Shown in pieces: positions 11,001 through 24,852 of a stretch of DNA of 64,000 bases. Location of the stretch: NCBI RefSeq assembly GCF_033807715.1, contig NC_084607.1, positions 1,172,001 to 1,236,000 on the forward strand, given 5' to 3'. The notes under the pieces are model-generated. The model was not told the origin of the DNA and ran no database searches. It saw only the letters and a program-made list of their open reading frames with translations. The translations under genes were made by a program, and so were the position numbers. Source of the stretch: Cololabis saira. Lineage: Eukaryota > Chordata > Actinopteri > Beloniformes > Belonidae. Numbering within the stretch: the first letter of the stretch is position 1; every line of letters begins with the position of its first letter.

Positions 11001-13344
11001 TGTGTCCACTAGAGGGCAAATAAATGCATTTAAATGCAGTTTCCTTTGTGTCCACTAGAGGGCAAATAAATGCATTTAAATGCAGTATTTTTTGTGTCCA
11101 CCAGAGGGCAAATAAATGCATTTATATGCAGTTTGCATTGTGTCCACTAGAGGGCAAATAAATGCATTTAAATGCATTTAAATGCAGTAACGTATGTGTC
11201 CACTAGAGGGCAAATAAATGCATTTAAATGCAGTTTCCTTTGTGTCCACTAGAGGGCAAATAAATGCATTTAAATGCAGTATTTTTTGTGTCCACTAGAG
11301 GGCAAATAAATGCATTTACATACAGTAATTTTTGTGTCCACTAGAGGGCAAATAAATGCATTTAAATGCATTAATTTATGTGTCCACTAGAGGGGAAATA
11401 AATGCATTTACATGCAGTTTCCTTTGTGTCCACTAGAGGGCAAATAAATGCATTTAAATGCAGTATTTTTTGTGTCCACTAGAGGGCAAATAAATCCATT
11501 TAAATGCAATAACGTATGTGTCCACTAGAGGGCAAATAAATGCATTTAAATGCATTTAAATGCAGTAACGTATGTGTCCACTAGAGGGCAAATAAATGCA
11601 TTTAAATGCAGTAACTTTTGTGTCCACTAGAGGGCAAATAAATGCATTTAAATGCAGTATTTTTTGTGTCCACTAGAGGGCAAATAAATAATTTTAATGC
11701 AGTACTTTTTGTGTCCACTAGAGGGGAAATAAATGCATTTAAATGCATGTAAATGCAGTAACGTATGTGTCCACTAGAGGGCAAATAAATGCATTTAAAT
11801 GCATTTAAAGGCAGTAACGTATGTGTCCACTAGAGGGCAAATAAATGCATTTAAATGCAGTTTCCTTTGTGTCAACTAGAGGGCAATTAAATGCATTTAA
11901 ATGCAGTATTTTTTCTGTCCAATAGAGGGCAAATAAATGCATTTAAATGCAGTAATCTTTGTGTCCACTAGAGGGCAAATAAATGCATTTAAATGCATTA
12001 ATTCATATGTCCAATAGAGGGCAAAAAAATGCATTTAAATGCAGTTTCCTTTGTGTCCACTAGAGGGCAAATAAATGCATTTAAATGCAGTATTTTTTGT
12101 GTCCACTAGAGGGCAAATAAATCAATTTAAATGCAGTAACGTATGTGTCCACTAGAGGGCAAATAAATGCATTTAAATGCAGTAACTTTTGTGTCCACTA
12201 GAGGGCAAATAAAGGCATTTAAATGCAGTAACTTTTGTGTCCACTAGAGGGCAAATAAAGGCATTTAAATGCATTAATTTATGTGTCCACTAGAGGGCAA
12301 ATAAATGCATTTAAATGCAGTTTCCTTTGTGTCCACTAGAGGGCAAATAAATGCATTTAAATGCATTAATTCATGTGTCCACTAGAGGGCAAATAAATGC
12401 ATTTATATGCAGTTTGCTTTGTGTCCACTAGAGGGCAAATAAATGCATTTAAATGCATTATTTTTTGTGTCCACTAGAGGGCAAATAAATGCATTTAAAT
12501 GCAGTATTTTTTGTGTCCACTAGAGGGCAAATAAATGCATTTAAATGCAGTAATCTTTGCGTCCACTAGAGGGCAAATAAATGCATTTAAATGCATTAAT
12601 TCATGTGTCCACTAGAGGGCAAATAAATAATTTTAATGCAGTACTTTTTGTGTCCACTAGAGGGGAAATAAATGCATTTAAATGCATGTAAATGCAGTAA
12701 CGTATGTGTCCACTAGAGGGCAAATAAATGCATTTAAATGCATTTAAATGCAGTAACGTATGTGTCCACTAGAGGGCATTTAAATGCATTTATATGCAGT
12801 TTGCTTTGTGTCCACTAGAGGGCAAATAAATGCATTTAAATGCATTATTTTTTGTGTCCACTAGAGGGCAAATAAATAATTTTAATGCAGTACTTTTTGT
12901 GTCCACTAGAGGGGAAATAAATGCATTTAAATGCATGTAAATGCAGTAACGTATGTGTCCACTAGAGGGCAAATAAATGCATTTAAATGCATTTAAATGC
13001 AGTAACGTATGTGTCCACTAGAGGGCAAATAAATGCATTTAAATGCCGTTTCTTTTGTGTCCACTAGAGGGCAAATAAATGCATTTAAATGCAGTTTCCT
13101 TTGTGACCACTAGAGGGCAAATAAATGCATTTAAATGCAGTATTTTTTGTGTCCACTAGAGGGCAAATAAATGCATTTACATACAGTAATTTTTGTGTCC
13201 ACTAGAGGGCAAATAAATGCATTTAAATGCATTAATTTATGTGTCCACTAGAGGGGAAATAAATGCATTTAAATGCATTTAAATGCAGTAACGTATGTGT
13301 CCACTAGAGGGAAAATAAATGCATTTAAATGAATTAATTTATGT

Positions 13345-14540
13345 GTCAACTAGAGGGCAAATAAATGCATTTAAATGCAGTTTCCTTTGTGTCCACTAGA
13401 GGGCAAATAAATCAATTTAAATGCAGTAACGTATGTGTCCACTAGAGGGCAAATAAATGCATTTAAATGCAGTATTTTTTGTGTCCACTAGAGGGCAAAT
13501 AAATCAATTTAAATGCAGTAACGTATGTGTCCACTAGAGGGCAAATAAATGCATTTAAATGCAGTAACTTTTGTGTCCACTAGAGGGCAAATAAATGCAT
13601 TTAAATGCATTAATTTATGTGTCAACTAGAGGGCAAATAAATGCATTTAAATGCAGTATTTTTTGTGTCCAATAGAGGGCAAATAAATGCATTTAAATGC
13701 AGTAACTTTTGTGTCCACTAGAGGGCAAATAAATGCATTTAAATGCATTAATTTATGTGTCAACTAGAGGGCAAATAAATGCATTTAAATGCAGTTTCCT
13801 TTGTGTCCACTAGAGGGCAAATAAATGCAGTTAAATGCAGTATTTTTTGTGTCCACTAGAGGGCAAATAAATGCATTTAAATGCAGTATTTTTTGTGTCC
13901 ACTAGAGGGCAAATAAATGCATTTAAATGCAGTAATCTTTGCGTCCACTAGAGGGCAAATAAATGCATTTAAATGCAGTTTCCTTTGTGTCCACTAGAGG
14001 GCAAATAAATCAATTTAAATGCAGTAACGTATGTGTCCACTAGAGGGCAAATAAATGCATTTAAATGCAGTATTTTTTGTGTCCACTAGAGGGCAAATAA
14101 ATCAATTTAAATGCAGTAACGTATGTGTCCACTAGAGGGCAAATAAATGCATTTAAATGCAGTAACTTTTGTGTCCACTAGAGGGCAAATAAATGCATTT
14201 AAATGCATTAATTTATGTGTCAACTAGAGGGCAAATAAATGCATTTAAATGCAGTATTTTTTGTGTCCAATAGAGGGCAAATAAATGCATTTAAATGCAG
14301 TAACTTTTGTGTCCACTAGAGGGCAAATAAATGCATTTAAATGCATTAATTTATGTGTCAACTAGAGGGCAAATAAATGCATTTAAATGCAGTTTCCTTT
14401 GTGTCCACTAGAGGGCAAATAATTGCAGTTAAATGCAGTATTTTTTGTGTCCACTAGAGGGCAAATAAATGCATTTAAATGCAGTATTTTTTGTGTCCAC
14501 TAGAGGGCAAATAAATGCATTTAAATGCAGTAATCTTTGC
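13345..14540 (+). repeat. Higher-order repeat, 598 bp (13 monomers) in tandem
   Basis: Two adjacent copies, about 13345-13942 and 13943-14540, have an offset of exactly 598 = 13 x 46. Markers are GCAGTTAAATGC at 13827 and 14425 and the TTTGCGTCC monomer near 13935 and 14533. Copy 2 differs by an AATTGCAG substitution near 14420. Related segments with the same GCAGTTAAATGC marker occur near 15539 and 18051, 2512 bp apart. Confidence 0.8.
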
Positions 14541-14799
14541 GTCCACTAGAGGGCAAATAAATGCATTTAAATGCATTAATTCATGTGTCCACTAGAGGGC
14601 AAATAAATGCATTTAAATGCATTAATTTATGTGTCAACTAGAGGGCAAATAAATGCATTTAAATGCAGTTTCCTTTGTGTCCACTAGAGGGCAAATAAAT
14701 GCAGTTAAATGCAGTATTTTTTGTGTCCACTAGAGGGCAAATAAATGCATTTAAATGCAGTAATCTTTGCGTCCACTAGAGGGCAAATAAATGCATTTA

Positions 14800-17700
14800 A
14801 ATGCATTAATTCATGTGTCCACTAGAGGGCAAATAAATGCATTTAAATGCAGTATTTTTTGTGTCCACTAGAGGGCAAATAAATGCATTTACATACAGTA
14901 ATTTTTGTGTCCACTAGAGGGCAAATAAATGCATTTAAATGCATTAATTTATGTGTCCACTAGAGGGGAAATAAATGCATTTAAATGCATTTAAATGCAG
15001 TAACGTATGTGTCCACTAGAGGGAAAATAAATGCATTTAAATGAATTAATTTATGTGTCAACTAGAGGGCAAATAAATGCATTTAAATGCAGTTTCCTTT
15101 GTGTCCACTAGAGGGCAAATAAATCAATATAAATGCAGTAACGTATGTGTCCACTAGAGGGCAAATAAATGCATTTAAATGCAGTATTTTTTGTGTCCAC
15201 TAGAGGGCAAATAAATCAATTTAAATGCAGTAACGTATGTGTCCACTAGAGGGCAAATAAATGCATTTAAATGCAGTAACTTTTGTGTCCACTAGAGGGC
15301 AAATAAATGCATTTAAATGCATTAATTTATGTGTCAACTAGAGGGCAAATAAATGCATTTAAATGCAGTATTTTTTGTGTCCAATAGAGGGCAAATAAAT
15401 GCATTTAAATGCAGTAACTTTTGTGTCCACTAGAGGGCAAATAAATGCATTTAAATGCATTAATTTATGTGTCAACTAGAGGGCAAATAAATGCATTTAA
15501 ATGCAGTTTCCTTTGTGTCCACTAGAGGGCAAATAAATGCAGTTAAATGCAGTATTTTTTGTGTCCACTAGAGGGCAAATAAATGCATTTAAATGCAGTA
15601 TTTTTTGTGTCCACTAGAGGGCAAATAAATAATTTTAATGCAGTACTTTTTGTGTCCACTAGAGGGGAAATAAATGCATTTAAATGCATGTAAATGCAGT
15701 AACGTATGTGTCCACTAGAGGGCAAATAAATGCATTTAAATGCAGTATTTTTTGTGTCCATTAGAGGGCAAATAAATGCATTTAAATTCAGTAATTTTTG
15801 TGTCCACTAGAGGGCAAATAAATGCATTTAAATGCATTAATTCATGTGTCCACTAGAGGGCAAATAAATGCATTTAAATGCAGTTTCCTTTGTGTCCACT
15901 AGAGGGCAAATAAATGCATTTAAATGCAGTATTTTTTGTGTCCACTAGAGGGCAAATAAAGGCATTTACATACAGTAATTTTTGTGTCCACTAGAGGGCA
16001 AATAAATGCATTTAAATGCAGTTTCCTTTGTGTCCACTAGAGGGCAAATAAATGCATTTACATACAGTAATTTTTGTGTCCACTAGAGGGCAAATAAATG
16101 CATTTAAATGCATTTAAAGGCAGTAACGTATGTGTCCACTAGAGGGCAAATAAATGCATTTAAATGCATTAATTCATGTGTCCACTAGAGGGCAAATAAA
16201 TGCATTTAAATGCAGTATTTTTTGTGTCCACTAGAGGGCAAATAAATGCATTTAAATGCAGTATTTTTTGTGTCCACTAGAGGGCAAATAAATGCATTTA
16301 CATACAGTAATTTTTGTGTCCACTAGAGGGCAAATAAATGCATTTAAATGCAGTATTTTTTGTGTCCACTAGAGGGCAAATAAATCCATTTAAATGCAGT
16401 AAGGTATGTGTCCACTAGAGGGCAAATAAATGCATTTAAATGCAGTAACGTATGTGTCCACTAGAGGGCAAATAAATGCATTTAAATGCAGTTTCCTTTG
16501 TGTCCACTAGAGGGCAAATAAATGCATTTAAATGCAGTATTTTTTGTGTCCACTAGAGGGCAAATAAATGCATTTACATACAGTAATTTTTGTGTCCACT
16601 AGAGGGCAAATAAATGCATTTAAATGCATTAATTTATGTGTCCACTAGAGGGGAAATAAATGCATTTAAATGCAGTTTCCTTTGTGTCCACTAGAGGGCA
16701 AATAAATGCATTTAAATGCATTAATTTATGTGTCCACTAGGTGGCAAATAAATGCCTTCAAAGGCAGTAACTTTTGTGTCCACTAGAGGGCAAATAAATG
16801 CATTTAAATGCAGTTTCCTTTGTGTCCACTAGAGGGCAAATACATAATTTTAATGCAGTAACTTTTGTGTCCACTAGAGGGCAGATAAATGCATTTAAAT
16901 GCAGTAACTTTTGTGTCCACTAGAGGGCAAATAAATGCATTTAAATGCAGTTTCCTTTGCGTCCACTAGAGGGCAAATAAATGCATTTAAATGCATTAAT
17001 TCATGTGTCCACTAGAGGGCAAATAAATGCATTTAAATGCATTAATTTATGTGTCAACTAGAGGGCAAATAAATGCATTTAAATGCAGTTTCCTTTGTGT
17101 CCACTAGAGGGCAAATAAATGCAGTTAAATGCAGTATTTTTTGTGTCCACTAGAGGGCAAATAAATGCATTTAAATGCAGTATTTTTTGTGTCCACTAGA
17201 GGGCAAATAAATGCATTTAAATGCAGTAATCTTTGCGTCCACTAGAGGGCAAATAAATGCATTTAAATGCATTAATTCATGTGTCCACTAGAGGGCAAAT
17301 AAATGCATTTAAATGCAGTTTCCTTTGTGACCACTAGAGGGCAAATAAATGCATTTAAATGCAGTATTTTTTGTGTCCACTAGAGGGCAAATAAATGCAT
17401 TTACATACAGTAATTTTTGTGTCCACTAGAGGGCAAATAAATGCATTTAAATGCATTAATTTATGTGTCCACTAGAGGGGAAATAAATGCATTTAAATGC
17501 ATTTAAATGCAGTAACGTATGTGTCAACTAGAGGGAAAATAAATGCATTTAAATGAATTAATTTATGTGTCAACTAGAGGGCAAATAAATCCATTTAAAT
17601 GCAGTTTCCTTTGTGTCCACTAGAGGGCAAATAAATCAATTTAAATGCAGTAACGTATGTGTCCACTAGAGGGCAAATAAATGCATTTAAATGCAGTATT

Positions 17701-18240
17701 TTTTGTGTCCACTAGAGGGCAAATAAATCAATTTAAATGCAGTAACGTATGTGTCCACTAGAGGGCAAATAAATGCATTTAAATGCAGTAACTTTTGTGT
17801 CCACTAGAGGGCAAATAAATGCATTTAAATGCATTAATTTATGTGTCAACTAGAGGGCAAATAAATGCATTTAAATGCAGTATTTTTTGTGTCCAATAGA
17901 GGGCAAATAAATGCATTTAAATGCAGTAACTTTTGTGTCCACTAGAGGGCAAATAAATGCATTTAAATGCATTAATTTATGTGTCAACTAGAGGGCAAAT
18001 AAATGCATTTAAATGCAGTTTCCTTTGTGTCCACTAGAGGGCAAATAAATGCAGTTAAATGCAGTATTTTTTGTGTCCACTAGAGGGCAAATAAATGCAT
18101 TTAAATGCAGTATTTTTTGTGTCCACTAGAGGGCAAATAAATAATTTTAATGCAGTACTTTTTGTGTCCACTAGAGGGGAAATAAATGCATTTAAATGCA
18201 TGTAAATGCAGTAACGTATGTGTCCACTAGAGGGCAAATA
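14800..18240 (+). repeat. Segment copies at 2512-bp offset
   Basis: About 14.8-15.7 kb and 17.3-18.2 kb carry the same order of variant monomers: ATTTACATACAG, GAATTAATTTAT, AATCAATTTAAATG, GCAGTTAAATGC, AATAATTTTAATG and the 10-bp-extended ATGCATGTAAATGC form. The GCAGTTAAATGC markers are 2512 bp apart. Exact edges were not resolved by eye. Confidence 0.6.
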
Positions 18241-20179
18241 AATGCATTTAAATGCATTTAAAGGCAGTAACGTATGTGTCCACTAGAGGGCAAAAAAATG
18301 CATTTAAATGCAGTATTTTTTGTGTCCATTAGAGGGCAAATAAATGCATTTAAATTCAGTAATTTTTGTGTCCACTAGAGGGCAAATAAATGCATTTAAA
18401 TGCATTAATTCATGTGTCCACTAGAGGGCAAATAAATGCATTTAAATGCAGTTTCCTTTGTGTCCACTAGAGGGCAAATAAATGCATTTAAATGCAGTAT
18501 TTTTTTTTTCCACTAGAGGGCAAATAAAGGCATTTACATACAGTAATTTTTGTGTCCACTAGAGGGCAAATAAATGCATTTAAATGCAGTTTCCTTTGTG
18601 TCCACTAGAGGGCAAATAAATGCATTTACATACAGTAATTTTTGTGTCCACTAGAGGGCAAATAAATGCATTTAAATGCAGTTTCCTTTGTGTCCACTAG
18701 AGGGCAAATAAATGCATTTAAATGCAGTATTTTTTGTGTCCACTAGAGGGCAAATAAATGCATTTACATACAGTAATTTTTGTGTCCACTAGAGGGCAAA
18801 TAAATGCATTTAAATGCAGTATTTTTTGTGTCCACTAGAGGGCAAATAAATGCATTTAAATGCAGTATTTTTTGTGTCCACTAGAGGGCAAATAAATGCA
18901 TTTACATACAGTAATTTTTGTGTCCACTAGAGGGCAAATAAATGCATTTAAATGCAGTATTTTTTGTGTCCACTAGAGGGCAAATAAATCCATTTAAATG
19001 CAGTAAGGTATGTGTCCACTAGAGGGCAAATAAATGCATTTAAATGCATTAATTTATGTGTCCACTAGGTGGCAAATAAATGCCTTCAAAGGCAGTAACT
19101 TTTGTGTCCACTAGAGGGCAAATAAATGCATTTAAATGCAGTTTCCTTTGTGTCCACTAGAGGGCAAATACATAATTTTAATGCAGTAACTTTTGTGTCC
19201 ACTAGAGGGCAGATAAATGCATTTAAATGCAGTAACTTTTGTGTCCACTAGAGGGCAAATAAATGCATTTAAATGCAGTTTCCTTTGTGTCCACTAGAGG
19301 GCAAATAAATGCATTTAAATGCAGTATTTTTTGTGTCCACTAGAGGGCAAATAAATGCATTTACATACAGTAATTTTTGTGTCCACTAGAGGGCAAATAA
19401 ATGCATTTAAATGCAGTATTTTTTGTGTCCACTAGAGGGCAAATAAATCCATTTAAATGCAGTAAGGTATGTGTCCACTAGAGGGCAAATAAATGCATTT
19501 AAATGCAGTAACGTATGTGTCCACTAGAGGGCAAATAAATGCATTTAAATGCAGTTTCCTTTGTGTCCACTAGAGGGCAAATAAATGCATTTAAATGCAG
19601 TATTTTTTGTGTCCAATAGAGGGCAAATAAATGCATTTAAATGCAGTAACTTTTGTGTCCACTAGAGGGCAAATAAATGCATTTAAATGCATTAATTTAT
19701 GTGTCAACTAGAGGGCAAATAAATGCATTTAAATGCAGTTTCCTTTGTGTCCACTAGAGGGCAAATAAATGCAGTTAAATGCAGTATTTTTTGTGTCCAC
19801 TAGAGGGCAAATAAATGCATTTAAATGCAGTATTTTTTGTGTCCACTAGAGGGCAAATAAATAATTTTAATGCAGTACTTTTTGTGTCCACTAGAGGGGA
19901 AATAAATGCATTTAAATGCATGTAAATGCAGTAACGTATGTGTCCACTAGAGGGCAAATAAATGCATTTAAATGCATTTAAATGCAGTTTCCTTTGTGTC
20001 CACTAGAGGGCAAATAAATGCATTTACATACAGTAATTTTTGTGTCCACTAGAGGGCAAATAAATGCATTTAAATGCAGTATTTTTTGTGTCCACTAGAG
20101 GGCAAATAAATCCATTTAAATGCAGTAAGGTATGTGTCCACTAGAGGGCAAATAAATGCATTTAAATGCAGTAACGTAT

Positions 20180-21000
20180 GTGTCCACTAGAGGGCAAATA
20201 AATGCATTTAAATGCAGTTTCCTTTGTGTCCACTAGAGGGCAAATAAATGCATTTAAATGCAGTATTTTTTGTGTCCACTAGAGGGCAAATAAATGCATT
20301 TACATACAGTAATTTTTGTGTCCACTAGAGGGCAAATAAATGCATTTAAATGCATTTAAAGGCAGTAACGTATGTGTCCACTAGAGGGCAAATAAATGCA
20401 TTTAAATGCAGTATTTTTTGTGTCCATTAGAGGGCAAATAAATGCATTTAAATTCAGTAATTTTTGTGTCCACTAGAGGGCAAATAAATGCATTTAAATG
20501 CATTAATTCATGTGTCCACTAGAGGGCAAATAAATGCATTTAAATGCAGTTTCCTTTGTGTCCACTAGAGGGCAAATAAATGCATTTAAATGCAGTATTT
20601 TTTGTGTCCACTAGAGGGCAAATAAAGGCATTTACATACAGTAATTTTTGTGTCCACTAGAGGGCAAATAAATGCATTTAAATGCAGTTTCCTTTGTGTC
20701 CACTAGAGGGCAAATAAATGCATTTAAATGCAGTATTTTTTGTGTCCACTAGAGGGCAAATAAATGCATTTACATACAGTAATTTTTGTGTCCACTAGAG
20801 GGCAAATAAATGCATTTAAATGCATTTAAAGGCAGTAACGTATGTGTCCACTAGAGGGCAAATAAATGCATTTAAATGCAGTATTTTTTGTGTCCATTAG
20901 AGGGCAAATAAATGCATTTAAATTCAGTAATTTTTGTGTCCACTAGAGGGCAAATAAATGCATTTAAATGCATTAATTCATGTGTCCACTAGAGGGCAAA
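20180..21000 (+). repeat. Higher-order repeat, 470-bp period
   Basis: Copies are about 20180-20649 and 20650-21000, the second partial. The offset of 470 equals ten 46-bp monomers plus one 10-bp expansion. The diagnostic AAAGGCAGTAACG at about 20358 and 20828 and the ATTAGAGGG monomer with AAATTCAGTAATTTTT recur at this spacing. Confidence 0.75.
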
Positions 21001-21699
21001 TAAATGCATTTAAATGCAGTATTTTTTGTGTCCACTAGAGGGCAAATAAATGCATTTAAATGCAGTATTTTTTGTGTCCACTAGAGGGCAAATAAATGCA
21101 TTTACATACAGTAATTTTTGTGTCCACTAGAGGGCAAATAAATGCATTTAAATGCAGTAAGGTATGTGTCCACTAGAGGGCAAATAAATGCATTTAAATG
21201 CAGTAAGGTATGTGTCCACTAGAGGGCAAATAAATGCATTTAAATGCAGTATTTTTTGTGTCCACTAGAGGGCAAATAAATCCATTTAAATGCAGTAAGG
21301 TATGTGTCCACTAGAGGGCAAATAAATGCATTTAAATGCAGTAACGTATGTGTCCACTAGAGGGCAAATAAATGCATTTAAATGCAGTTTCCTTTGTGTC
21401 CACTAGAGGGCAAATAAATGCATTTAAAGGCAGTATTTTTTGTGTCCACTAGAGGGCAAATAAATGCATTTACATACAGTAATTTTTGCGTCCACTAGAG
21501 GGCAAATAAATGCATTTAAATGCATTAATTTATGTGTCCACTAGAGGGGAAATAAATGCATTTACATGCAGTTTCCTTTGTGTCCACTAGAGGGCAAATA
21601 AATGCATTTAAATGCAGTATTTTTTGTGTCCACTAGAGGGCAAATAAATCCATTTAAATGCAGTAACGTATGTGTCCACTAGAGGGCAAATAAATGCAT

Positions 21700-23620
21700 T
21701 TAAATGCATTTAAATGCAGTAACGTATGTGTCCACTAGAGGGCAAATAAATGCATTTAAATGCAGTATTTTTTGTGCCCACTAGAGGGCAAATAAATGCA
21801 TTTAAATGCATTTAAATGCAGTAACGTATGTGTCCACTAGAGGGCAAATAAATGCATTTAAATGCATTAATTCATGTGTCCACTAGAGAGCAAATAAATG
21901 CATTTAAATGCAGTAACCTTTGTGTCCACTAGAGGGCAAATAAATGCATTTAAATGCATTTAAATGCAGTAACGTATTTGTCCACTAGAGGGCAAATAAA
22001 TGCATTTAAATGCAGTTTCCTTTGTGTCCAGTAGAGGGCAAATAAATGCATTTAAATGCAGTATTTTTTGTGTCCACTAGAGGGCAAATAAATCCATTTA
22101 AATGCAGTAACGTATGTGTCCACTAGAGGGCAAATAAATGCATTTAAATGCATTTAAATGCAGTAACGTATGTGTCCACTAGAGGGCAAATAAATGCATT
22201 TAAATGCAGTATTTTTTGTGTCCACTAGAGGGCAAATAAATCCATTTAAATGCAGTAACGTATGTGTCCACTAGAGGGCAAATAAATGCATTTAAATGCA
22301 TTTAAATGCAGTATTTTTTGTGCCCACTAGAGGGCAAATAAATGCATTTAAATGCATTTAAATGCAGTAACGTATGTGTCCACTAGAGGGCAAAAAAATG
22401 CATTTAAATGCATTAATTCATGTGTCCACTAGAGAGCAAATAAATGCATTTAAATGCAGTATTTTTTGTGTCCACTAGAGGGCAAATAAATCAATTTAAA
22501 TGCAGTAACTTATGTGTCCACTAGAGGGCAAATAAATGCATTTAAATGCAGTAACTTTTGTGTCCACTAGAGGGCAAATAAAGGCATTTAAATGCATTAA
22601 TTTATGTGTCAACTAGAGGGCAAATAAATGCATTTAAATGCAGTTTCCTTTGTGTCCACTAGAGGGCAAATAAATGCATTTAAATGCAGTATTTTTTGTG
22701 TCCACTAGAGGGCAAATAAATGCATTTAAATGCATTTAAATGCAGTAACGTATGTGTCCACTAGAGGGCAAATAAATGCATTTAAATGCATTAATTCATG
22801 TGTCCACTAGAGAGCAAATAAATGCATTTAAATGCATTTAAATGCAGTATCGTATTTGTCCACTAGAGGGCAAATAAATGCATTTAAATGCAGTTTCCTT
22901 TGTGTCCACTAGAGGGCAAATAAATGCATTTAAATGCAGTATTTTTTGTGTCCACTAGAGGGCAAATAAATCAATTTAAATGCAGTAACGTATGTGTCCA
23001 CTAGAGGGCAAATAAATGCATTTAAATGCAGTAACTTTTTTGTCCACTAGAGGGCAAATAAAGGAATTTAAATGCATTAATTTATGTGTCAACTAGAGGG
23101 CAAATAAATGCATTTAAATGCAGTTTCCTTTGTGTCCACTAGAGGGCAAATAAATGCATTTAAATGCAGTATTTTTTGTGTCCACCAGAGGGCAAATAAA
23201 TGCATTTAAATGCATTTAAATGCAGTAACGTATGTGTCCACTAGAGGGCAAATAAATGCATTTAAATGCATTAAATCATGTGTCCACTAGAGAGCAAATA
23301 AATGCATTTAAATGCAGTAACCTTTGTGTCCACTAGAGGGCAAATAAATGCATTTAAATGCATTTAAATGCAGTAACGTATTTGTCCACTAGAGGGCAAA
23401 TAAATGCATTTAAATGCAGTATTTTTTGTGTCCACTAGAGGGCAAATAAATGCATTTAAATGCATTTAAATGCAGTAACGTGTGTGTCCACTAGAGAGCA
23501 AATAAATGCATTTAAATGCAGTAACCTTTGTGTCCACTAGAGGGCAAATAAATGCATTTAAATGCAGTATTTTTTGTGTCCACTAGAGGGCAAATAAATG
23601 CATTTAAATGCATTTAAATG
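21700..23620 (+). repeat. Sub-array rich in 56-bp and GAGAGC-type monomers
   Basis: This part of block A has an unusually high share of 10-bp-expanded monomers (double ATTTAAATGC) and several CACTAGAGAGCAAAT monomers (near 21883, 22430, 22808, 23287, 23490). The same variants recur in order with small rearrangements, as expected from local unequal exchange. Confidence 0.6.
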
Positions 23621-24056
23621 CAGTAACGTATGTGTCCACTAGAGGGCAAATAAATGCATTTAAATGCAGTAACTTTTGTGTCCACTAGAGGGCAAATAAA
23701 TGCATTTAAATGCATTAATTCATGTGTCCACTAGAGGGCAAATAAATGCATTTATATGTAGTTTGCTTTGTGTCCACTAGAGGGCAAATAAATGCATTTA
23801 AATGCAGTATTTTTTGTGTCCACTAGAGGGCAAATAAATAATTTTAATGCAGTACTTTTTGTGTCCACTAGAGGGGAAATAAATGCATTTAAATGCATGT
23901 AAATGCAGTAACGTATGTGTCCACTAGAGGGCAAATAAATGCATTTAAATGCATTTAAATGCAGTAACGTATGTGTCCACTAGAGGGCAAATAAATGCAT
24001 TTAAATGCAGTTTCCTTTGTGTCCACAAGAGGGCAAATAAATGCATTTAAATGCAG

Positions 24057-24063
24057 TATTTTT
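24057..24063. repeat. Left target-site duplication of the LINE (TATTTTT)
   Basis: TATTTTT of the satellite variable box precedes the LINE 3' tail and is repeated at 26298-26304 on the other side. Extra T residues at 24064-24065 make the exact edge ambiguous by two bases. A 7-bp duplication is short but acceptable for the CR1/L2 group. Confidence 0.6.
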
Positions 24064-24065
24064 TT

Positions 24066-24085
24066 CAATTCAATTCAATTCAATT
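24066..24085 (-). repeat. (TTGAA)n LINE 3' tail
   Basis: CAATT repeated on the plus strand reads as a TTGAA-type tail on the element strand. Short microsatellite tails rather than poly(A) are typical of L2 and CR1 elements. Confidence 0.85.
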
Positions 24086-24852
24086 TTATTTATATAGCGT
24101 CTAATACAACAGAGTTGTCTCTAGACGCTTTACAGAGACCCATACCCAGAACATGACCCCCGAGCAGTTATTACATAAACAATGGCAGGTAAAAACTCCC
24201 CTAGTGGGAGAAAAACCTTAAGCCAAACAGTGGCAAGGAAAAACTCCCCTTTAGGAGGGAAGAAACCTTGAGCAGGACCAGGCTCATCAGGGGGGACCCT
24301 CCTGCCGAGGGCCAGACTGGTGGGTCAGGGACGGCAACAGCACAGCAGGCAGGTGGAAGCAGCAACGGGATGACCGGGGGTGGGGACCGCAGGCCAGCAC
24401 ACAGCTCCCGAAGCTCCGGCCCAATCAGCAAGTCCCAGGTTGGGGTGCAGGGTCAGGAAAAGACTTGTGCTCCGTAATGCAAGCTACAAGCCACCCATGG
24501 CCACCTGCAGGACAAAAGAGAGAAAAGGGAGGAGAAGGGGGGGGCAGCAACGGGATGACCAGGGGTGGGGACCGCAGGCCAGCACGCAGCTCCCGAAGCT
24601 CCGGCCCAATCAGCAAGTCCCAGGTTGGGGTGCAGGGTCAGGGAAAGCCTTGTGCTCCGTAATGCAAGCTACAAGCCACCCACGACCACCTGCAGGTTCC
24701 GGTGTCCGGCAAAGGATGCTGCAACATGGACAAAAGAGAGAAAAGGGAGGAGAAGGGGGGGGCCAGCACAAGAAACCACAGGAGCGACTCTGACACACTA
24801 AAGTTTACACTACCTAGAGATTTACCAACACCAGCTAGAGGTTTACTAAACA
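24086..24852 (-). other. LINE 3' untranslated region
   Basis: This non-coding 3' part of the LINE includes the segment around 24190-24310 with two AAAAACTCCCCT motifs and a GAAACCTTGAGCAGGACCAG block; the latter resembles sequence often seen at 3' ends of fish LINEs. Several open frames of 60-137 codons on both strands cross it because it is GC-rich, but they overlap one another and the internal duplication and show no domain, so I do not call them genes. Confidence 0.75.
24353..24765. repeat. Tandem duplication in LINE 3' UTR (about 185-bp period)
   Basis: GCAGCAACGGGATGACC occurs at about 24360 and 24545, offset 185, and the following 150 bp are nearly identical. The second copy carries about 33 extra bp (a CCGGTGTCCGGCAAAGG segment near 24700), so the shared GACAAAAGAGAG marker is 218 bp apart (24511 and 24729). 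Confidence 0.85.

Larger units (their letters stand above)
689..24065 (+). repeat. 46-bp satellite array, block A (about 23.4 kb)
   Basis: This is an uninterrupted head-to-tail array of 46-bp monomers, all in the same orientation. Each has a constant 17-bp box (GTGTCCACTAGAGGGCA), a constant 20-bp AT box (AATAAATGCATTTAAATGCA) and a 9-bp variable box. A 56-bp form adds one ATTTAAATGC, nearly always before the GTAACGTAT box. A shorter form has AATAATTTTAATGCAG in place of the palindrome. The block holds no gene. Short minus-strand open frames of 60-76 codons with PLVDTK and LPSSGHK peptides are the monomer read in rotating frames, since 46 is not a multiple of 3. It begins exactly at the hAT copy 1 end and is broken at the right by the LINE insertion. 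Confidence 0.97.

Noticed and set aside
1228..24000. Many minus-strand open frames of 60-76 codons with PLVDTK and LPSSGHK peptides
   Set aside because: They are the 46-bp monomer read through its three rotating frames. They repeat at the higher-order period, have no domain, and end wherever a variable box gives a stop.
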